A stretch of 64,000 nucleotides of DNA from Flavobacterium notoginsengisoli (GTDB taxonomy: Bacteria; Bacteroidota; Bacteroidia; Flavobacteriales; Flavobacteriaceae), in assembly GCF_014207905.1 (NCBI RefSeq), contig NZ_JACHLB010000001.1, forward strand, positions 1,118,723 to 1,182,722, given 5' to 3'. This document shows positions 51,642 to 60,921 of the stretch, piece after piece; positions within the stretch are counted from its first letter, which is position 1, and every line of letters begins with the position of its first letter. Made by a program: the position numbers and the translations under genes. The notes under the pieces are model-generated. The model ran no database searches. It saw nothing but the letters and a program-made list of their open reading frames with translations, and was not told where the DNA came from.

Positions 51642-52517
51642 ATGCAATTTATGGAAACAAAACAGCTAAAGTGGATTTATTTAACAATTCTTTCTCTAAT
51701 TTGGGGAAGTTCTTTTATTTTGATAAAAAAAGGATTGGTTGGGTTAACTGCTATTCAGGTCGGATCATTCAGAATCATCTTTGCGGCGTTGTTTTTGTTA
51801 ATAGTGGGATTTAATAGTTTAAGAAAAATTTCCCGTCGCCAATGGAAATATGTTGCAATCACCTCGTTTTTCGGAACTTTTATGCCAGCCTATCTTTTTG
51901 CCATTGCCGAAACTCAAGTTAATAGCTCAATTGTAGCAATTTTAAATTCGCTTACACCTTTAAATACATTAGTTTTAGGAATTGTCGCATTTGGTATTCA
52001 ATTTCAGAAGCGTCAAGTTTTTGGCGTTTTTATTGGTTTGATTGGTTGTTTGCTTTTGGTTTTAAGCGGAGATTCTACTTCTGGCACTCAAAATTATTTA
52101 TATGTTCTTTTAGTAGTAATTGCAACGCTTAGTTATGCCATCAATGTAAATTTAATTAAAAAATACTTGCATGACTTAAACTCACTTAGCATTACAACAG
52201 GAAATTTTGCTGTTTTATTCTTGCCGGCTTTAATGGTTTTGAGCACAACAAATATTAGTCAAACTTTTCATGCCGAAGAAACCCAGCATTCTATTTTATT
52301 TGTAATGATTTTAGGGGTTTTAGGGACGGGAATCGCAAATGTGCTTTTCTTTAAATTAATTCAAATTTCATCACCTGTATTTGCAACATCGGTAACGTAT
52401 TTAATTCCGATTGTGGCATTCTTTTGGGGACTTTTGGATAATGAAATGCTTACGCCAATTCAGTCTGTTGGAGCTTTTGTTATTTTGATTGGTGTTTATT
52501 TGTCGGCTAAGAAATAA
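51642..52517 (+). CDS. EamA/DMT-family membrane transporter
   Basis: 291-residue inner-membrane protein with ten predicted helices in two five-helix EamA repeats (about 10-140 and 155-288). IYLTILSLIWGSSFILIKKGL is a typical first helix, and VFATSVTYLIPIVAFFWGLLD a typical ninth. These carriers export amino acids, nucleosides or other metabolites; the substrate here is unknown. Two close in-frame ATGs (51642, 51651) could start it. Confidence 0.88.
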   Translation: MQFMETKQLKWIYLTILSLIWGSSFILIKKGLVGLTAIQVGSFRIIFAALFLLIVGFNSLRKISRRQWKYVAITSFFGTFMPAYLFAIAETQVNSSIVAILNSLTPLNTLVLGIVAFGIQFQKRQVFGVFIGLIGCLLLVLSGDSTSGTQNYLYVLLVVIATLSYAINVNLIKKYLHDLNSLSITTGNFAVLFLPALMVLSTTNISQTFHAEETQHSILFVMILGVLGTGIANVLFFKLIQISSPVFATSVTYLIPIVAFFWGLLDNEMLTPIQSVGAFVILIGVYLSAKK

Positions 52518-52528
52518 AGTATGATACA

Positions 52529-52595
52529 TGTCACCCTGAGCAAAGTCAAAGGGAGTGCTAATTGAAACGGGGCTTCGACTTCGCTCAGCCTGACA
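52529..52595. repeat. TCACCCTGAG-GTCAAAGGG inverted repeat
   Basis: TGTCACCCTGAGCAAAGTC at the left is complemented by GACTTCGCTCAGCCTGACA at the right. It is one of the most frequent dispersed palindromes in Flavobacterium-type genomes, as I know them. Confidence 0.75.
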
Positions 52596-52619
52596 AAAAA
52601 AGTTATGAAATAAAAAAAA

Positions 52620-52650
52620 GCTTTGTCAAAGTTTTAAACTTTGACAAAGC
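52620..52650. repeat. CTTTGTCAAAG palindrome, copy 2
   Basis: GCTTTGTCAAAGTTTT and AAACTTTGACAAAGC arms; nearly identical to 12149-12180 and 57329-57359. Confidence 0.75.
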
Positions 52651-52654
52651 CTTC

Positions 52655-52694
52655 AAAAATCTTAGTATCTTAGTATCTCAGAACCTTAGTATCT
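52655..52694. repeat. CTTAGTAT word block
   Basis: ATCTTAGTATCTTAGTATCT-type words, the same family as at 6112-6152, 6590-6623 and 8364-8408. It lies at the 3' end of a minus-strand gene and not before a start codon. Confidence 0.65.
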
Positions 52695-52695
52695 T

Positions 52696-54744
52696 CTACA
52701 AAAAATCTTTCTCAGAAACTCCTTCATTAATCTTAATATCAGACATTTTGATGTCTAATTCAAAACCAACATTCTGAACTAGATTAAAAGGAACTTTAAC
52801 GCCTTTTACTTCTTTATAATCACCAAAATTAGTGATTTGTGTAGTTGATTTTCCGCCCTGTTCGCGAACTTTAGATTCTGCTGTTTTTAAACCAGATTTA
52901 ACGTCGTAATAGTAAGTTGTTTTGCCATCTTTAATTACATAAGCATCATTTCCGTTAATAGGTTCTATTCCTTCAACTTTTAAATCTGCTCTTTTAGCCA
53001 GCTGTAATTCTTCAAATGGAGTTGCGTTGGCTTTCATTTCTGCTAAATCTGCGCCTTCAAGATTTTTTCTTTGACCTTGCTGTTCTACGTAAGCTCCTTT
53101 TTCATTTACAACTTGTTTCATTAAATTCATAGTTCCCATAGAAAGAGAAACCATCATTTTTCCTTTAGAATCTAATTTAGATGTAAAAGTCAATGGAGTA
53201 GGAGCTTGCGGAATAGTTGTTGAACCATCCATGTAAAGTGTTTTAACTGCGGTAACAGCTTTTTCTCCACCAATTGCTTTGATGTAGTTTTCGAAAACCG
53301 TTTTTGCAGTTATATCCTTTGGAGCTTCTTTTTTTGTAGAAGGTTTTTCGACTGGGTTTCCGAATTTATCGAAATAAGAAATAGGAATATTTAGTTTTTC
53401 TAGACTAGAAATAACATCAGAACCTTTTCCAACTATTACAATTCGCATATTGTCCAAAAGGAAATATTTGTTTGCAACGCGATAAATATCGTCTGCTGTA
53501 ACGTTGTTGATTGTTTGAATATATTTTTCGTAGAAATCAGCTGGAAGTTTTTCTGTTTCAATGTTTAAGGCATAACGTGCTACAGCCTGTGGTTTTTCAA
53601 CCTGCATTACAAATCTTCCGATATAACCTGCTTTTACATTTCGTAAAACTTCTGGATCAACTCTTTCTGTACGAATGCGTTTGATCTCTTTTATAAACTG
53701 AACAACAGCGCTATCTGTAACAGTATTTCTTACGGCAGAAGAAGCCTTAAATTTTGTTACATATTTTCCGCTTCCAATGCTTGAGTTTGCTCCGTAAGTC
53801 CAAGCGTGCTGTTCACGTAAATTCATGTTTAAATAGCTGTTGAAATCTCCTCCTAAAATTTGATTAGCAATTACGGCAGGGAAGAAATCAGGATCGCTCA
53901 TTTTTAAATTAACTGTATTTACTAACGAAATTTCAGATTGAACTGCATTTGGAACATCAACAAAATCAATTTGAAGGTTTGCAACATTCACAGGATCTGG
54001 GTAGCTGTTTTTAGGAGCGGCTTGTTTTTTCCAGTCTTTGAATAATTTTTCTACAGAACTTTTTACTTCCTTAAATTTTACATCACCGATAACAACTAAA
54101 TAGGCATTTTCTGGAACAAAATACGTTTTGTAATTGTTTTGAACATCTTCTAATGTTACATTTTTTACCGTTTCTTCCGAAAGATATTCTCCTGTCGGGT
54201 GATTTTTTCCGAATGCTAAAACATCAACAACTCTGTTTGAGATTGCAGGAACGCTTTTTTCGTCAGCTTTTAAACCTTCTAAAAGTTTTGCTTTTTCTTT
54301 GTCAAATTCTGTTTGAGTAAAATTTGGTTGCAAAGCACCTTCTGCTAAAAGTTCTAAAACTCGTCCAGAATATTTTGATAACGCACTTGCGTAAGCTCCT
54401 TGCGAAGTAAAGTTGATATTAGCTCCGTAAAAATCAATTTCTTCATTAAAAGCTTCTTTGGTTGTTTTTTTTGTTCCGTTTCCGATTAAACTGCTTGTTA
54501 ATTCGTCAACTCCTTTTTTGTTGCCTTCAGTAAATGGTGCGTTATCTAAAGTTAAAGTAAAGCTTACTCTAGGTAATTTATGGTTTTCAACAACTAAAAC
54601 CTTCATTCCGTTTGATAAAACGAAAGTCTGCGGTTTTTTGATGTTGACTACTGGGGCATTTCCTGGTTTGGGTTGTGGACGATCTTGTGCTTGCATAATT
54701 CCAGTTACGAATAAAAGGATTAAAAAAGTATATATTGTTTTCAT
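52696..54744 (-). CDS. M16-family peptidase-like protein, inactive-type subunit
   Basis: 682-residue exported protein (signal peptide ends MQAQ). Two M16 halves occupy about 30-450, but the first lacks the zinc motif HxxEH: the expected place reads ELTSSLIGNG. It therefore resembles the non-catalytic subunit of two-chain M16B peptidases. The last 190 residues (from about 490) carry a beta-rich, lipoprotein-like domain (IGGEKAVTAVKTLYMDG, YYYDVKSGLKTAESKV). It starts 12 bases after the catalytic partner gene and is cotranscribed with it. A periplasmic peptide-degrading complex is inferred. Confidence 0.88.
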   Translation of the reverse strand: MKTIYTFLILLFVTGIMQAQDRPQPKPGNAPVVNIKKPQTFVLSNGMKVLVVENHKLPRVSFTLTLDNAPFTEGNKKGVDELTSSLIGNGTKKTTKEAFNEEIDFYGANINFTSQGAYASALSKYSGRVLELLAEGALQPNFTQTEFDKEKAKLLEGLKADEKSVPAISNRVVDVLAFGKNHPTGEYLSEETVKNVTLEDVQNNYKTYFVPENAYLVVIGDVKFKEVKSSVEKLFKDWKKQAAPKNSYPDPVNVANLQIDFVDVPNAVQSEISLVNTVNLKMSDPDFFPAVIANQILGGDFNSYLNMNLREQHAWTYGANSSIGSGKYVTKFKASSAVRNTVTDSAVVQFIKEIKRIRTERVDPEVLRNVKAGYIGRFVMQVEKPQAVARYALNIETEKLPADFYEKYIQTINNVTADDIYRVANKYFLLDNMRIVIVGKGSDVISSLEKLNIPISYFDKFGNPVEKPSTKKEAPKDITAKTVFENYIKAIGGEKAVTAVKTLYMDGSTTIPQAPTPLTFTSKLDSKGKMMVSLSMGTMNLMKQVVNEKGAYVEQQGQRKNLEGADLAEMKANATPFEELQLAKRADLKVEGIEPINGNDAYVIKDGKTTYYYDVKSGLKTAESKVREQGGKSTTQITNFGDYKEVKGVKVPFNLVQNVGFELDIKMSDIKINEGVSEKDFL

Positions 54745-54756
54745 GATTCGATATTC

Positions 54757-56079
54757 TTAGTTTTGAGATTTGTTGGTAGGAATGTAATCTAAAATTAAGC
54801 GCTGATTCGGATTAAGGTATTTCTTGGCAACTTCCCTAATTTCTTCTCTTGTAATAGAATGATAAATGTCTATTTCGGTGTTGATTAAATTAACATCTCC
54901 GTAAAGCAAATAATATGAAGCTAGGTTTTCTGCAATTCCTTCTACACTTGAATTTGCATTCACATAATTATTATCGAATTTGTTTTGTAGTTTTTCGTAA
55001 TCTTTTTCGGAAATTAGATCAGTTTGAATTTTTACGATCTCTTCATCCATTTCTTTTAAAATATCGGCTGTTGTATTTGGAGCCATTGGCAATCCGTATA
55101 ATATATAGGTTCCGTAATCTTCTTGGCTAAAACCTACCGCACCGATTTGTAAGGCCATTTTTTTATCGTCAACGATTTTTTTGTAAAGTTTAGAACTTTT
55201 TCCATCGCTCAAATAAGAAGAAATTAAATCTAAAACTCTCGCATCTCTAGTTTTCATAGAAGGTGTTCTGTATGAAGCCACAACCATAGGAATCTGAATG
55301 TTTGGGTCTTCATAAGTTGCTTTAATCGTCTGTGTGATTGGTTCCTCAGTAAAAGTTTGTTTTTTAACTTCTTCGCCTCTTGGAATTGGTCCAAAATACT
55401 TCTGAATCCATTCTTTGGTTTTTGCTTTGTCAAAATCTCCAGCAACAACTAAAACCGCATTGTTTGGAGTATAGAATTTTTTATTGAAAGCTTGAAATTC
55501 TTCTAAAGTTGCCGCGTCCAAATCTTTCATAGATCCGATAGTTGTCCATCTGTACGGATGATTTTTGAACATGTTTTTCTTAACCTCTGCCAGGATATTT
55601 CCATATGGTTGGTTGTCATAACGCATTCTCTTTTCTTCTTTTACAACTTCATTTTGAGTGTCAACACCAACCTTGTTAATAATAGGATGCATTAGCCTTT
55701 CTGATTCCATCCATAAACCAAGCTCTAAACTGTTGGAAGGGAAAACTTCGTAATAATAGGTTCTATCATCAGAAGTATTTGCATTATTAACACCCCCGTT
55801 TGCAGTAACTATTTTCATCCATTCGCCACGCTTTATATTTTGTGTTCCTTCAAATAATAAATGTTCAAAAAAGTGTGCAAATCCCGTTCTGTCTGGGCGT
55901 TCGTCTTTTGATCCGACGTGATACATTACAGATGTAATAACAACGGGTGCCGATGGGTCATTGTGCAAAATGACATGCAGGCCATTATCTAAATTGTATT
56001 CTTCAAAAGCTACTTTTTGAGCATGAGCTACTCCGCCAAGCATTAATGCAGCACTTAACATCATTATTGATTTTTTCAT
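54757..56079 (-). CDS. M16-family zinc metallopeptidase, catalytic subunit
   Basis: 440-residue exported peptidase (signal peptide ends AHAQ). The inverted zinc motif is H69-F-F-E72-H73 in GFAHFFEHLLFEGT, with the third ligand in the downstream EVVKEEKRMR helix. The C-terminal half (about 240-435) is the usual non-catalytic repeat. It should cleave peptides in the periplasm together with the inactive-type partner encoded right after it. Such pairs are common in bacteroidetes. Confidence 0.93.
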   Translation of the reverse strand: MKKSIMMLSAALMLGGVAHAQKVAFEEYNLDNGLHVILHNDPSAPVVITSVMYHVGSKDERPDRTGFAHFFEHLLFEGTQNIKRGEWMKIVTANGGVNNANTSDDRTYYYEVFPSNSLELGLWMESERLMHPIINKVGVDTQNEVVKEEKRMRYDNQPYGNILAEVKKNMFKNHPYRWTTIGSMKDLDAATLEEFQAFNKKFYTPNNAVLVVAGDFDKAKTKEWIQKYFGPIPRGEEVKKQTFTEEPITQTIKATYEDPNIQIPMVVASYRTPSMKTRDARVLDLISSYLSDGKSSKLYKKIVDDKKMALQIGAVGFSQEDYGTYILYGLPMAPNTTADILKEMDEEIVKIQTDLISEKDYEKLQNKFDNNYVNANSSVEGIAENLASYYLLYGDVNLINTEIDIYHSITREEIREVAKKYLNPNQRLILDYIPTNKSQN

Positions 56080-56293
56080 AAAGATTAATAATTTTATATA
56101 TCAAACAAAGAGTAGGTAGGTCAGAGTTGATTTTAGTTACATCAAAAATAGTTTTTTTTAATTACGTATTGCAGTTTTGTTTTCAAATTCCGATTATTTT
56201 AACAATCTTTTACTTTAAATAAAACGGAAATATTATGATAAAAGGCTTGAAAACCAGTATTTTTTATGGATAAAATATTTTTGCAGCTATAGG

Positions 56294-56323
56294 TTGCATA
56301 GTAAATTATTAGTTGTATATTTG
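56294..56323 (+). promoter_or_regulatory. Promoter of rplU-rpmA with overlapping inverted repeat
   Basis: TTG (56294-56296), 19-base spacer, TATATTTG (56316-56323). Arms GGTTGCA (56292-56298) and TGCAACC (56322-56328) flank the promoter and might form an operator or leader hairpin. Confidence 0.78.
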
Positions 56324-56353
56324 CAACCTTAAAATTCAATAAATCAATTTGAT

Positions 56354-56791
56354 ATGTATGCAATCGTAGAGATAGCAGGGCAACAATTTAAAGTAAGCAA
56401 AGACTTAAAGGTTTATGTTCACCGTTTAGCTAACGAAGAAGGTTCAAAAGTTTCTTTTGACAAAGTTCTTTTATTAGATGATAACGGAAATGTAACTTTA
56501 GGCGCCCCAGCTATAGAAGGTGCTTCAGTAGAAGCTAAAGTGTTACAACACTTAAAAGGTGATAAAGTTATCGTTTTCAAAAAGAAAAGAAGAAAAGGAT
56601 ACAAAAAGAGAAATGGTCACAGACAATATCTTACACAAATTGTAATTGAAGGTATTACTGCAGCAGGAGGAACTAAAAAAGCAGCAGCTAAAAAAGCGGT
56701 TGTAGCAGAAGAAGCAGCTACTGAAGAAGTAGAAGCTCCAAAAGCAAAAAAGGCAGCTCCAAAAGCAAAAAAAGAAGCTACTAAAGAATAA
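56354..56791 (+). CDS. rplU: 50S ribosomal protein L21
   Basis: 145 residues; the first 103 are a standard L21 (YAIVEIAGQQFKVSKD, KRRKGYKKRNGHRQYLTQIVI). The remaining 40 or so are an extension rich in alanine, lysine and glutamate with PKAKKAAPKAKKEA repeats, unlike the enteric protein but seen in several bacteroidetes. It is the first gene of the usual rplU-rpmA operon. Confidence 0.97.
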   Translation: MYAIVEIAGQQFKVSKDLKVYVHRLANEEGSKVSFDKVLLLDDNGNVTLGAPAIEGASVEAKVLQHLKGDKVIVFKKKRRKGYKKRNGHRQYLTQIVIEGITAAGGTKKAAAKKAVVAEEAATEEVEAPKAKKAAPKAKKEATKE

Positions 56792-56815
56792 TAACAATAT
56801 TTAAACTCATACGTC

Positions 56816-57076
56816 ATGGCTCACAAGAAAGGTGTCGGTAGTTCGAAGAATGGTAGAGAATCAGAATCAAAACGTCTAGGCGTTAAGATTTATGGTGGAC
56901 AAGCTGCTATTGCTGGGAACATCATCGTTAGACAAAGAGGTTCAAAACACAATCCAGGTGAAAATGTTTACATCAGTAAAGATCACACACTACACGCAAG
57001 AGTAGCAGGAGTTGTTAAGTTCCAAAAGAAAAGAGATAACAAATCTTATGTATCTATTATCCCATTCGAGGCATAA
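56816..57076 (+). CDS. rpmA: 50S ribosomal protein L27
   Basis: 86-residue protein at the peptidyl-transferase centre. It begins [18 protein letters not shown], the conserved L27 N-terminus, without the cleavable extension of Firmicutes. It lies 24 bases after rplU and is followed by a terminator. Confidence 0.97.
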
Positions 57077-57097
57077 TAATCATAGATTACTTTTTAT

Positions 57098-57130
57098 AAA
57101 AAACCCGTTCTGAAAAGATCGGGTTTTTTG
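57098..57130 (+). terminator. Terminator of rplU-rpmA
   Basis: AAAACCCG-TTCTGAAAAGAT-CGGGTTTTTTG, a strong stem and a T-run right after rpmA. Confidence 0.92.
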
Positions 57131-57176
57131 TTTTTTATTATAGTTTAAAATTTTAAGAAGGGATAATCACAATATT

Positions 57177-57310
57177 GTCGTCCCGAGGAACGAGGGATCT
57201 TCACAAGAAGCTCCATAAAGATTGATCTTTGCGAGAAACGAAGCAATCTCACATTCTAATCAAATTAGAGGTCTTTTTATTAGTGAGGTTGCCTCGTTCC
57301 TCGCCATGAC
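57177..57310. repeat. CATTCCGAGGAACGAGG inverted repeat, copy 2
   Basis: GTCGTCCCGAGGAACGAGGG at the left and GCCTCGTTCCTCGCCATGAC at the right; the interior contains a GCGAGAAACGAAGCAATCTC segment complementary to GAGGTTGCCTCGTTCCTCGC. It is longer and more diverged than copy 1 at 12195-12296. Confidence 0.75.
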
Positions 57311-57328
57311 AGATTGTGCAAAAAAAAA

Positions 57329-57359
57329 CCTTTGTCAAAGTTTAAAACTTTGACAAAGG
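57329..57359. repeat. CTTTGTCAAAG palindrome, copy 3
   Basis: CCTTTGTCAAAGTTTAAAACTTTGACAAAGG palindrome; here, as at 12149-12180, it neighbours the GAGGAACGAGG element. Confidence 0.75.
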
Positions 57360-57414
57360 TTATATGTTGAAACACGATTTGGAATTTGTAATTTGGAGTT
57401 TTTAGTTTGAAATT

Positions 57415-60174
57415 TTATTCCTCAGTATCTTCAGTTTCTTTCAAATCCTCGGTCTTACGTCCAACTTTTACCTTAGGATTATCTTGAGTTCCGGTAACTG
57501 TTAACGGAATTCCGAAAATCCCAAATGGAGGCAATCCTAAACGCATTTTTAAGTTCAGTTTTCCATCAAGGCTAGTTGTTCCTTCAATTCTAGGCCTGAA
57601 GCCTGCAAATTTAAATTTAAAACGGTCTACAGTTATAATATTGTTTTTAACTGTAGTTTTTATATCTACTTTCGAAAGATCTGGATTTTTCATAGATTCC
57701 GAATTTGTCTGCTTGCTTACGGCATTAAACATTTTCAATCCGCGAACTTTCACATCTTTTACAGAAAGTGTTCCGCCTCCCACAAGTGAAGGGTAAACAG
57801 GCTCCATATTAGCATTTAAGCGGCCTTTTAGCTGATAATCCAAAGAAACAATTCCTTGTGCTTTTTCGGCTGCACTGGCCATTTTTCTGAAAACGTCAAT
57901 TTCGTTATATGCTCTTTTAATATCAAAATCAGTTGCCTTGATAGCATAATCAAAATTAGCTTTTTTAGTTGTTACAGCTTGATAATTGGCATTCATTGTA
58001 ACTTTGCAACCAATAAGGTCGAAACCTGTATTCTGCATTGTTAGTTTGCCTTTTTTCATGCTTAAATTTCCAACAGCGTTTTGAAGTTTTAATTTGTCAA
58101 AATTTACTTTTTGAGCGTTAGCAGTAAAGTTCAGATTTAAATTTGTTGGAATGATAATTACTCCAGTTTGTGTGTTTTCTGGTTTTGTTTCCGTTTTCGG
58201 GGTTGAAGTTTGTGTTACAGAAGTTTCAGAACTTGTTTCTGACATAAATTCATCAACATTAATATAGCGTGATGCAGATTTGAAAGAACCTCTTAAAACG
58301 CCTGTATTTGTTGTTGCGTAATTAAAGACATTTTGAAGATAGCCATTCATTGTAAAATCAGATTGGCCGTATGAGGCTAAAAAGTTATTGAAATACATTT
58401 TATCCTGATTGATTTTGAAAATTCCTTCTTTTATGATGAATTTTTTAGGTAGATATTCAGATGTGATACCGATATTTCTCAGTTCAAGTGTTCCTTTATT
58501 GTGCAATTTGCTGTAATGTCCTTTTTCGGCATCGCTTTGTTTTCCTTTTAAAACGACGTCGGCTTTTACGAAACCATCCAGATCAAGTCCTTTCTGTGAG
58601 AAAACTTTGTAAATTCGATTAACATCCAATTCACCCTTTGCTTTTACATCATAAGTTAAATCATCAAAATTGCTTAAGTCAGCTTCAACAAAAACTGGTT
58701 TTCCTTCAAAAGTAAATTGAGTTGGTTTTAAATTGACTTTCAAATCCTGGAAAGTTCCTTTTTGATTCTCAATTTTAGATTTGATTATGATATTCGTAAT
58801 CGGATTTGGATAATAAGGTGTTTTTAAATATCCATTTTCCAAGTTGATTGTACCATTGGTTACAGGAAAACGTTTATTCTTTTGGTCAAAAACTCCGTTT
58901 GTTTTGATGTCGCTGGCTAAAGATCCTTTTAGTTTTATATCTGGAATTCCCAGAGCATTCACTAGTTTTTCAAGATCAATTTTAGCTTTAAAATCACCGT
59001 TGATATCCGGAGTATTTACACCTTTAACCATAAACTTCGATTTCAAATAATCCTGATTAATGTTTAAAGATAAATTTTGAGCATCAACAATTACTAAGTC
59101 CGGATTTAAAGACGGAACTTTAGTTTTAATGTCTAAATTAAGGTTAGAAACCGGAAAGGCGCTTTTGTTATAATTGACAAATCCGTCGTTTATTTTTACG
59201 TCCAAATTTAAATCCGGAGCTATATTTTGCGATGCAATATATTTTCCCTTTAAAGTAAAAAGAAGATTGGTGTTTCCTTTTAATTCAGTTTGAGCCAGCC
59301 AGGTAATGTATTTTGGCGGGAAAGCTGTAAAAACGTCGTACAATTTGCTGTTATCCGATTTAATTACAAAATCCATATTGTAACCATCTTTCAGGATGTC
59401 AAATTTTCCTTTAAAATCTACCAAAAGCTGATTGATTTTTAAATTGTTCTGCTGGAAAAAGAACGAAAGCGAGTTGATGTTTACTTTTGTAATCAAATCG
59501 GCATCAATTTTTTTGTTCATTAAATAAGGTTCGTCCTCATAAACGATATTTAATTTTTCGATTTTAGCTTTAGAATACAAATCAAAAACAGCTTTGTTTA
59601 AATCTCCTTTTCCTAAATAATTAAATCCAAAGGCATCAAAATGCACTTTTGTCGATTTATCGTCGTAAACAATTTTACTGTTTAAGATTTCAATTCGTTC
59701 TAGTTTTAATGCGGTATCACTGCTGTCTTTCGATTTTGAAGCCTGTTCCTGCGATTTGTAAATATTGTAATTGGCTTCTCCGTTTGGATTCACTTTTACA
59801 TTGATAAAAGAATCAGACAAATAAATCTGATCAATTTTTACCGACTTGCTGAAAATCAAACTAGCAACGTTAATCCCAAAAGAAACCTCTTTTGCAGTAA
59901 TAAATTTTTCGTTTTTATACGGAGCCGAACCATTAAGACTTAAATTGTCTAGTGTAAGCGTTAGCGAAGGAAAATGGCGGAAAAACGAAACAGAAACATC
60001 AGAATAATTAAGCTCTGCACTTAATCTTTCATTAGCAGTTTTTTTAATCTGTTCCTTAATCTGATCTTCAAAAACGATAGGCGTTAAAAATAGTAATCCT
60101 AAAAGAACAGCGAAAGTGATTCCGAAATACTTCGCAATTTTAAATACGATTGATCTGGATTTACTTTTTTGCAT
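57415..60174 (-). CDS. AsmA-like envelope protein
   Basis: 919 residues. One N-terminal helix (about 9-31; IAKYFGITFAVLLGLLFLTPIVF) anchors it in the inner membrane, with the rest periplasmic. The AsmA N-domain follows (LNERLSAELNYSDVSVSFFRHFPSLTLTLDNLSL-like), then long beta-taco-type repeats, and the AsmA C-domain at about 700-880 (VGGGTLSVKDVKVRGLKMFNAV). Such proteins are related to lipid-transfer bridges (AsmA/TamB/YhdP). A role in outer-membrane lipid homeostasis is inferred. A serine/threonine linker is at about 645-675. Confidence 0.88.
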   Translation of the reverse strand: MQKSKSRSIVFKIAKYFGITFAVLLGLLFLTPIVFEDQIKEQIKKTANERLSAELNYSDVSVSFFRHFPSLTLTLDNLSLNGSAPYKNEKFITAKEVSFGINVASLIFSKSVKIDQIYLSDSFINVKVNPNGEANYNIYKSQEQASKSKDSSDTALKLERIEILNSKIVYDDKSTKVHFDAFGFNYLGKGDLNKAVFDLYSKAKIEKLNIVYEDEPYLMNKKIDADLITKVNINSLSFFFQQNNLKINQLLVDFKGKFDILKDGYNMDFVIKSDNSKLYDVFTAFPPKYITWLAQTELKGNTNLLFTLKGKYIASQNIAPDLNLDVKINDGFVNYNKSAFPVSNLNLDIKTKVPSLNPDLVIVDAQNLSLNINQDYLKSKFMVKGVNTPDINGDFKAKIDLEKLVNALGIPDIKLKGSLASDIKTNGVFDQKNKRFPVTNGTINLENGYLKTPYYPNPITNIIIKSKIENQKGTFQDLKVNLKPTQFTFEGKPVFVEADLSNFDDLTYDVKAKGELDVNRIYKVFSQKGLDLDGFVKADVVLKGKQSDAEKGHYSKLHNKGTLELRNIGITSEYLPKKFIIKEGIFKINQDKMYFNNFLASYGQSDFTMNGYLQNVFNYATTNTGVLRGSFKSASRYINVDEFMSETSSETSVTQTSTPKTETKPENTQTGVIIIPTNLNLNFTANAQKVNFDKLKLQNAVGNLSMKKGKLTMQNTGFDLIGCKVTMNANYQAVTTKKANFDYAIKATDFDIKRAYNEIDVFRKMASAAEKAQGIVSLDYQLKGRLNANMEPVYPSLVGGGTLSVKDVKVRGLKMFNAVSKQTNSESMKNPDLSKVDIKTTVKNNIITVDRFKFKFAGFRPRIEGTTSLDGKLNLKMRLGLPPFGIFGIPLTVTGTQDNPKVKVGRKTEDLKETEDTEE

Positions 60175-60225
60175 AACGAATTGTTGTATTAGAGTATAAA
60201 AATAAAGTCAAAAAACGAGTATAAA

Positions 60226-60807
60226 TTAGCCGTGTACGGTTTCATTTTTACCATAATTGGTAATGATGGAACCTTCATATTCAATCCATTCTTTCCATCT
60301 TTTATCAATATCGATATTGTCTTGATATTTTCTGGCGAATCCTAAAAATGTTGTATAATGACCAGCCTCAGAAATCATTAAATCGCGGTAGAATTTAGCC
60401 AATTCCTTATCCTGAATATTTTCAGAAAGCACTTTAAAACGCTCACAACTTCTCGCTTCAATCATAGCAGAAAATAATAATCTGTCGCAAAGCGCATCTC
60501 TTCGGCTTCCGTCTTTTTTCATGAATTTAAAAAGTTCATTTACATAATGGTCTTTACGCTCACGCCCTAAAGTAAGTCCGCGCTGTTTTATAATGTCGTG
60601 AACCATTTGAAAATGTTCCAGTTCTTCTCTAGCAATAACTAACATTTCTGTTACCAATTCTTCAATTTCAGAATTGTAAGTAACGATGCTAATGGCATTT
60701 GAAGCCGCTTTTTGTTCACACCAGGCGTGATCCGTTAAAATTTCTTCGATATTTGATTCAACGATATTTACCCAGCGAGGGTCTGTAGCTAATTTTAATC
60801 CTAACAT
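60226..60807 (-). CDS. miaE: tRNA-(ms2io6A)-hydroxylase
   Basis: 193-residue non-haem diiron oxygenase that hydroxylates the isopentenyl group of ms2i6A37 in tRNA. The ferritin-like iron ligands are EELEHFQMVHDI, EARSCERF and SEAGHYTTF. It needs oxygen, which fits an aerobic organism, and implies that miaA and miaB are elsewhere in the genome. A -7 box TAATTTTG (60838-60831, minus strand) lies 24 bases before the ATG. Confidence 0.92.
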   Translation of the reverse strand: MLGLKLATDPRWVNIVESNIEEILTDHAWCEQKAASNAISIVTYNSEIEELVTEMLVIAREELEHFQMVHDIIKQRGLTLGRERKDHYVNELFKFMKKDGSRRDALCDRLLFSAMIEARSCERFKVLSENIQDKELAKFYRDLMISEAGHYTTFLGFARKYQDNIDIDKRWKEWIEYEGSIITNYGKNETVHG

Positions 60808-60830
60808 AATTTCCAGGCATTTAGATTTTG

Positions 60831-60838
60831 CAAAATTA
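60831..60838 (-). promoter_or_regulatory. Possible -7 box of miaE
   Basis: TAATTTTG on the minus strand, exact match to TAnnTTTG; -33 box uncertain. Confidence 0.4.
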
Positions 60839-60921
60839 GTGTTTTTTTACGACCGAATTTCAGGAAATTGGGTGCAAATCCGCGGAAAAAAGCATTATTT
60901 TGTAAGTTGAAACCAATTAGA

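Noticed and set aside
60868..60921. Extended N-terminus of the glycosyltransferase from TTG 60868
   Set aside because: The added 18 residues are not GT-B-like, and the ATG at 60922 puts the first beta strand at the normal position.
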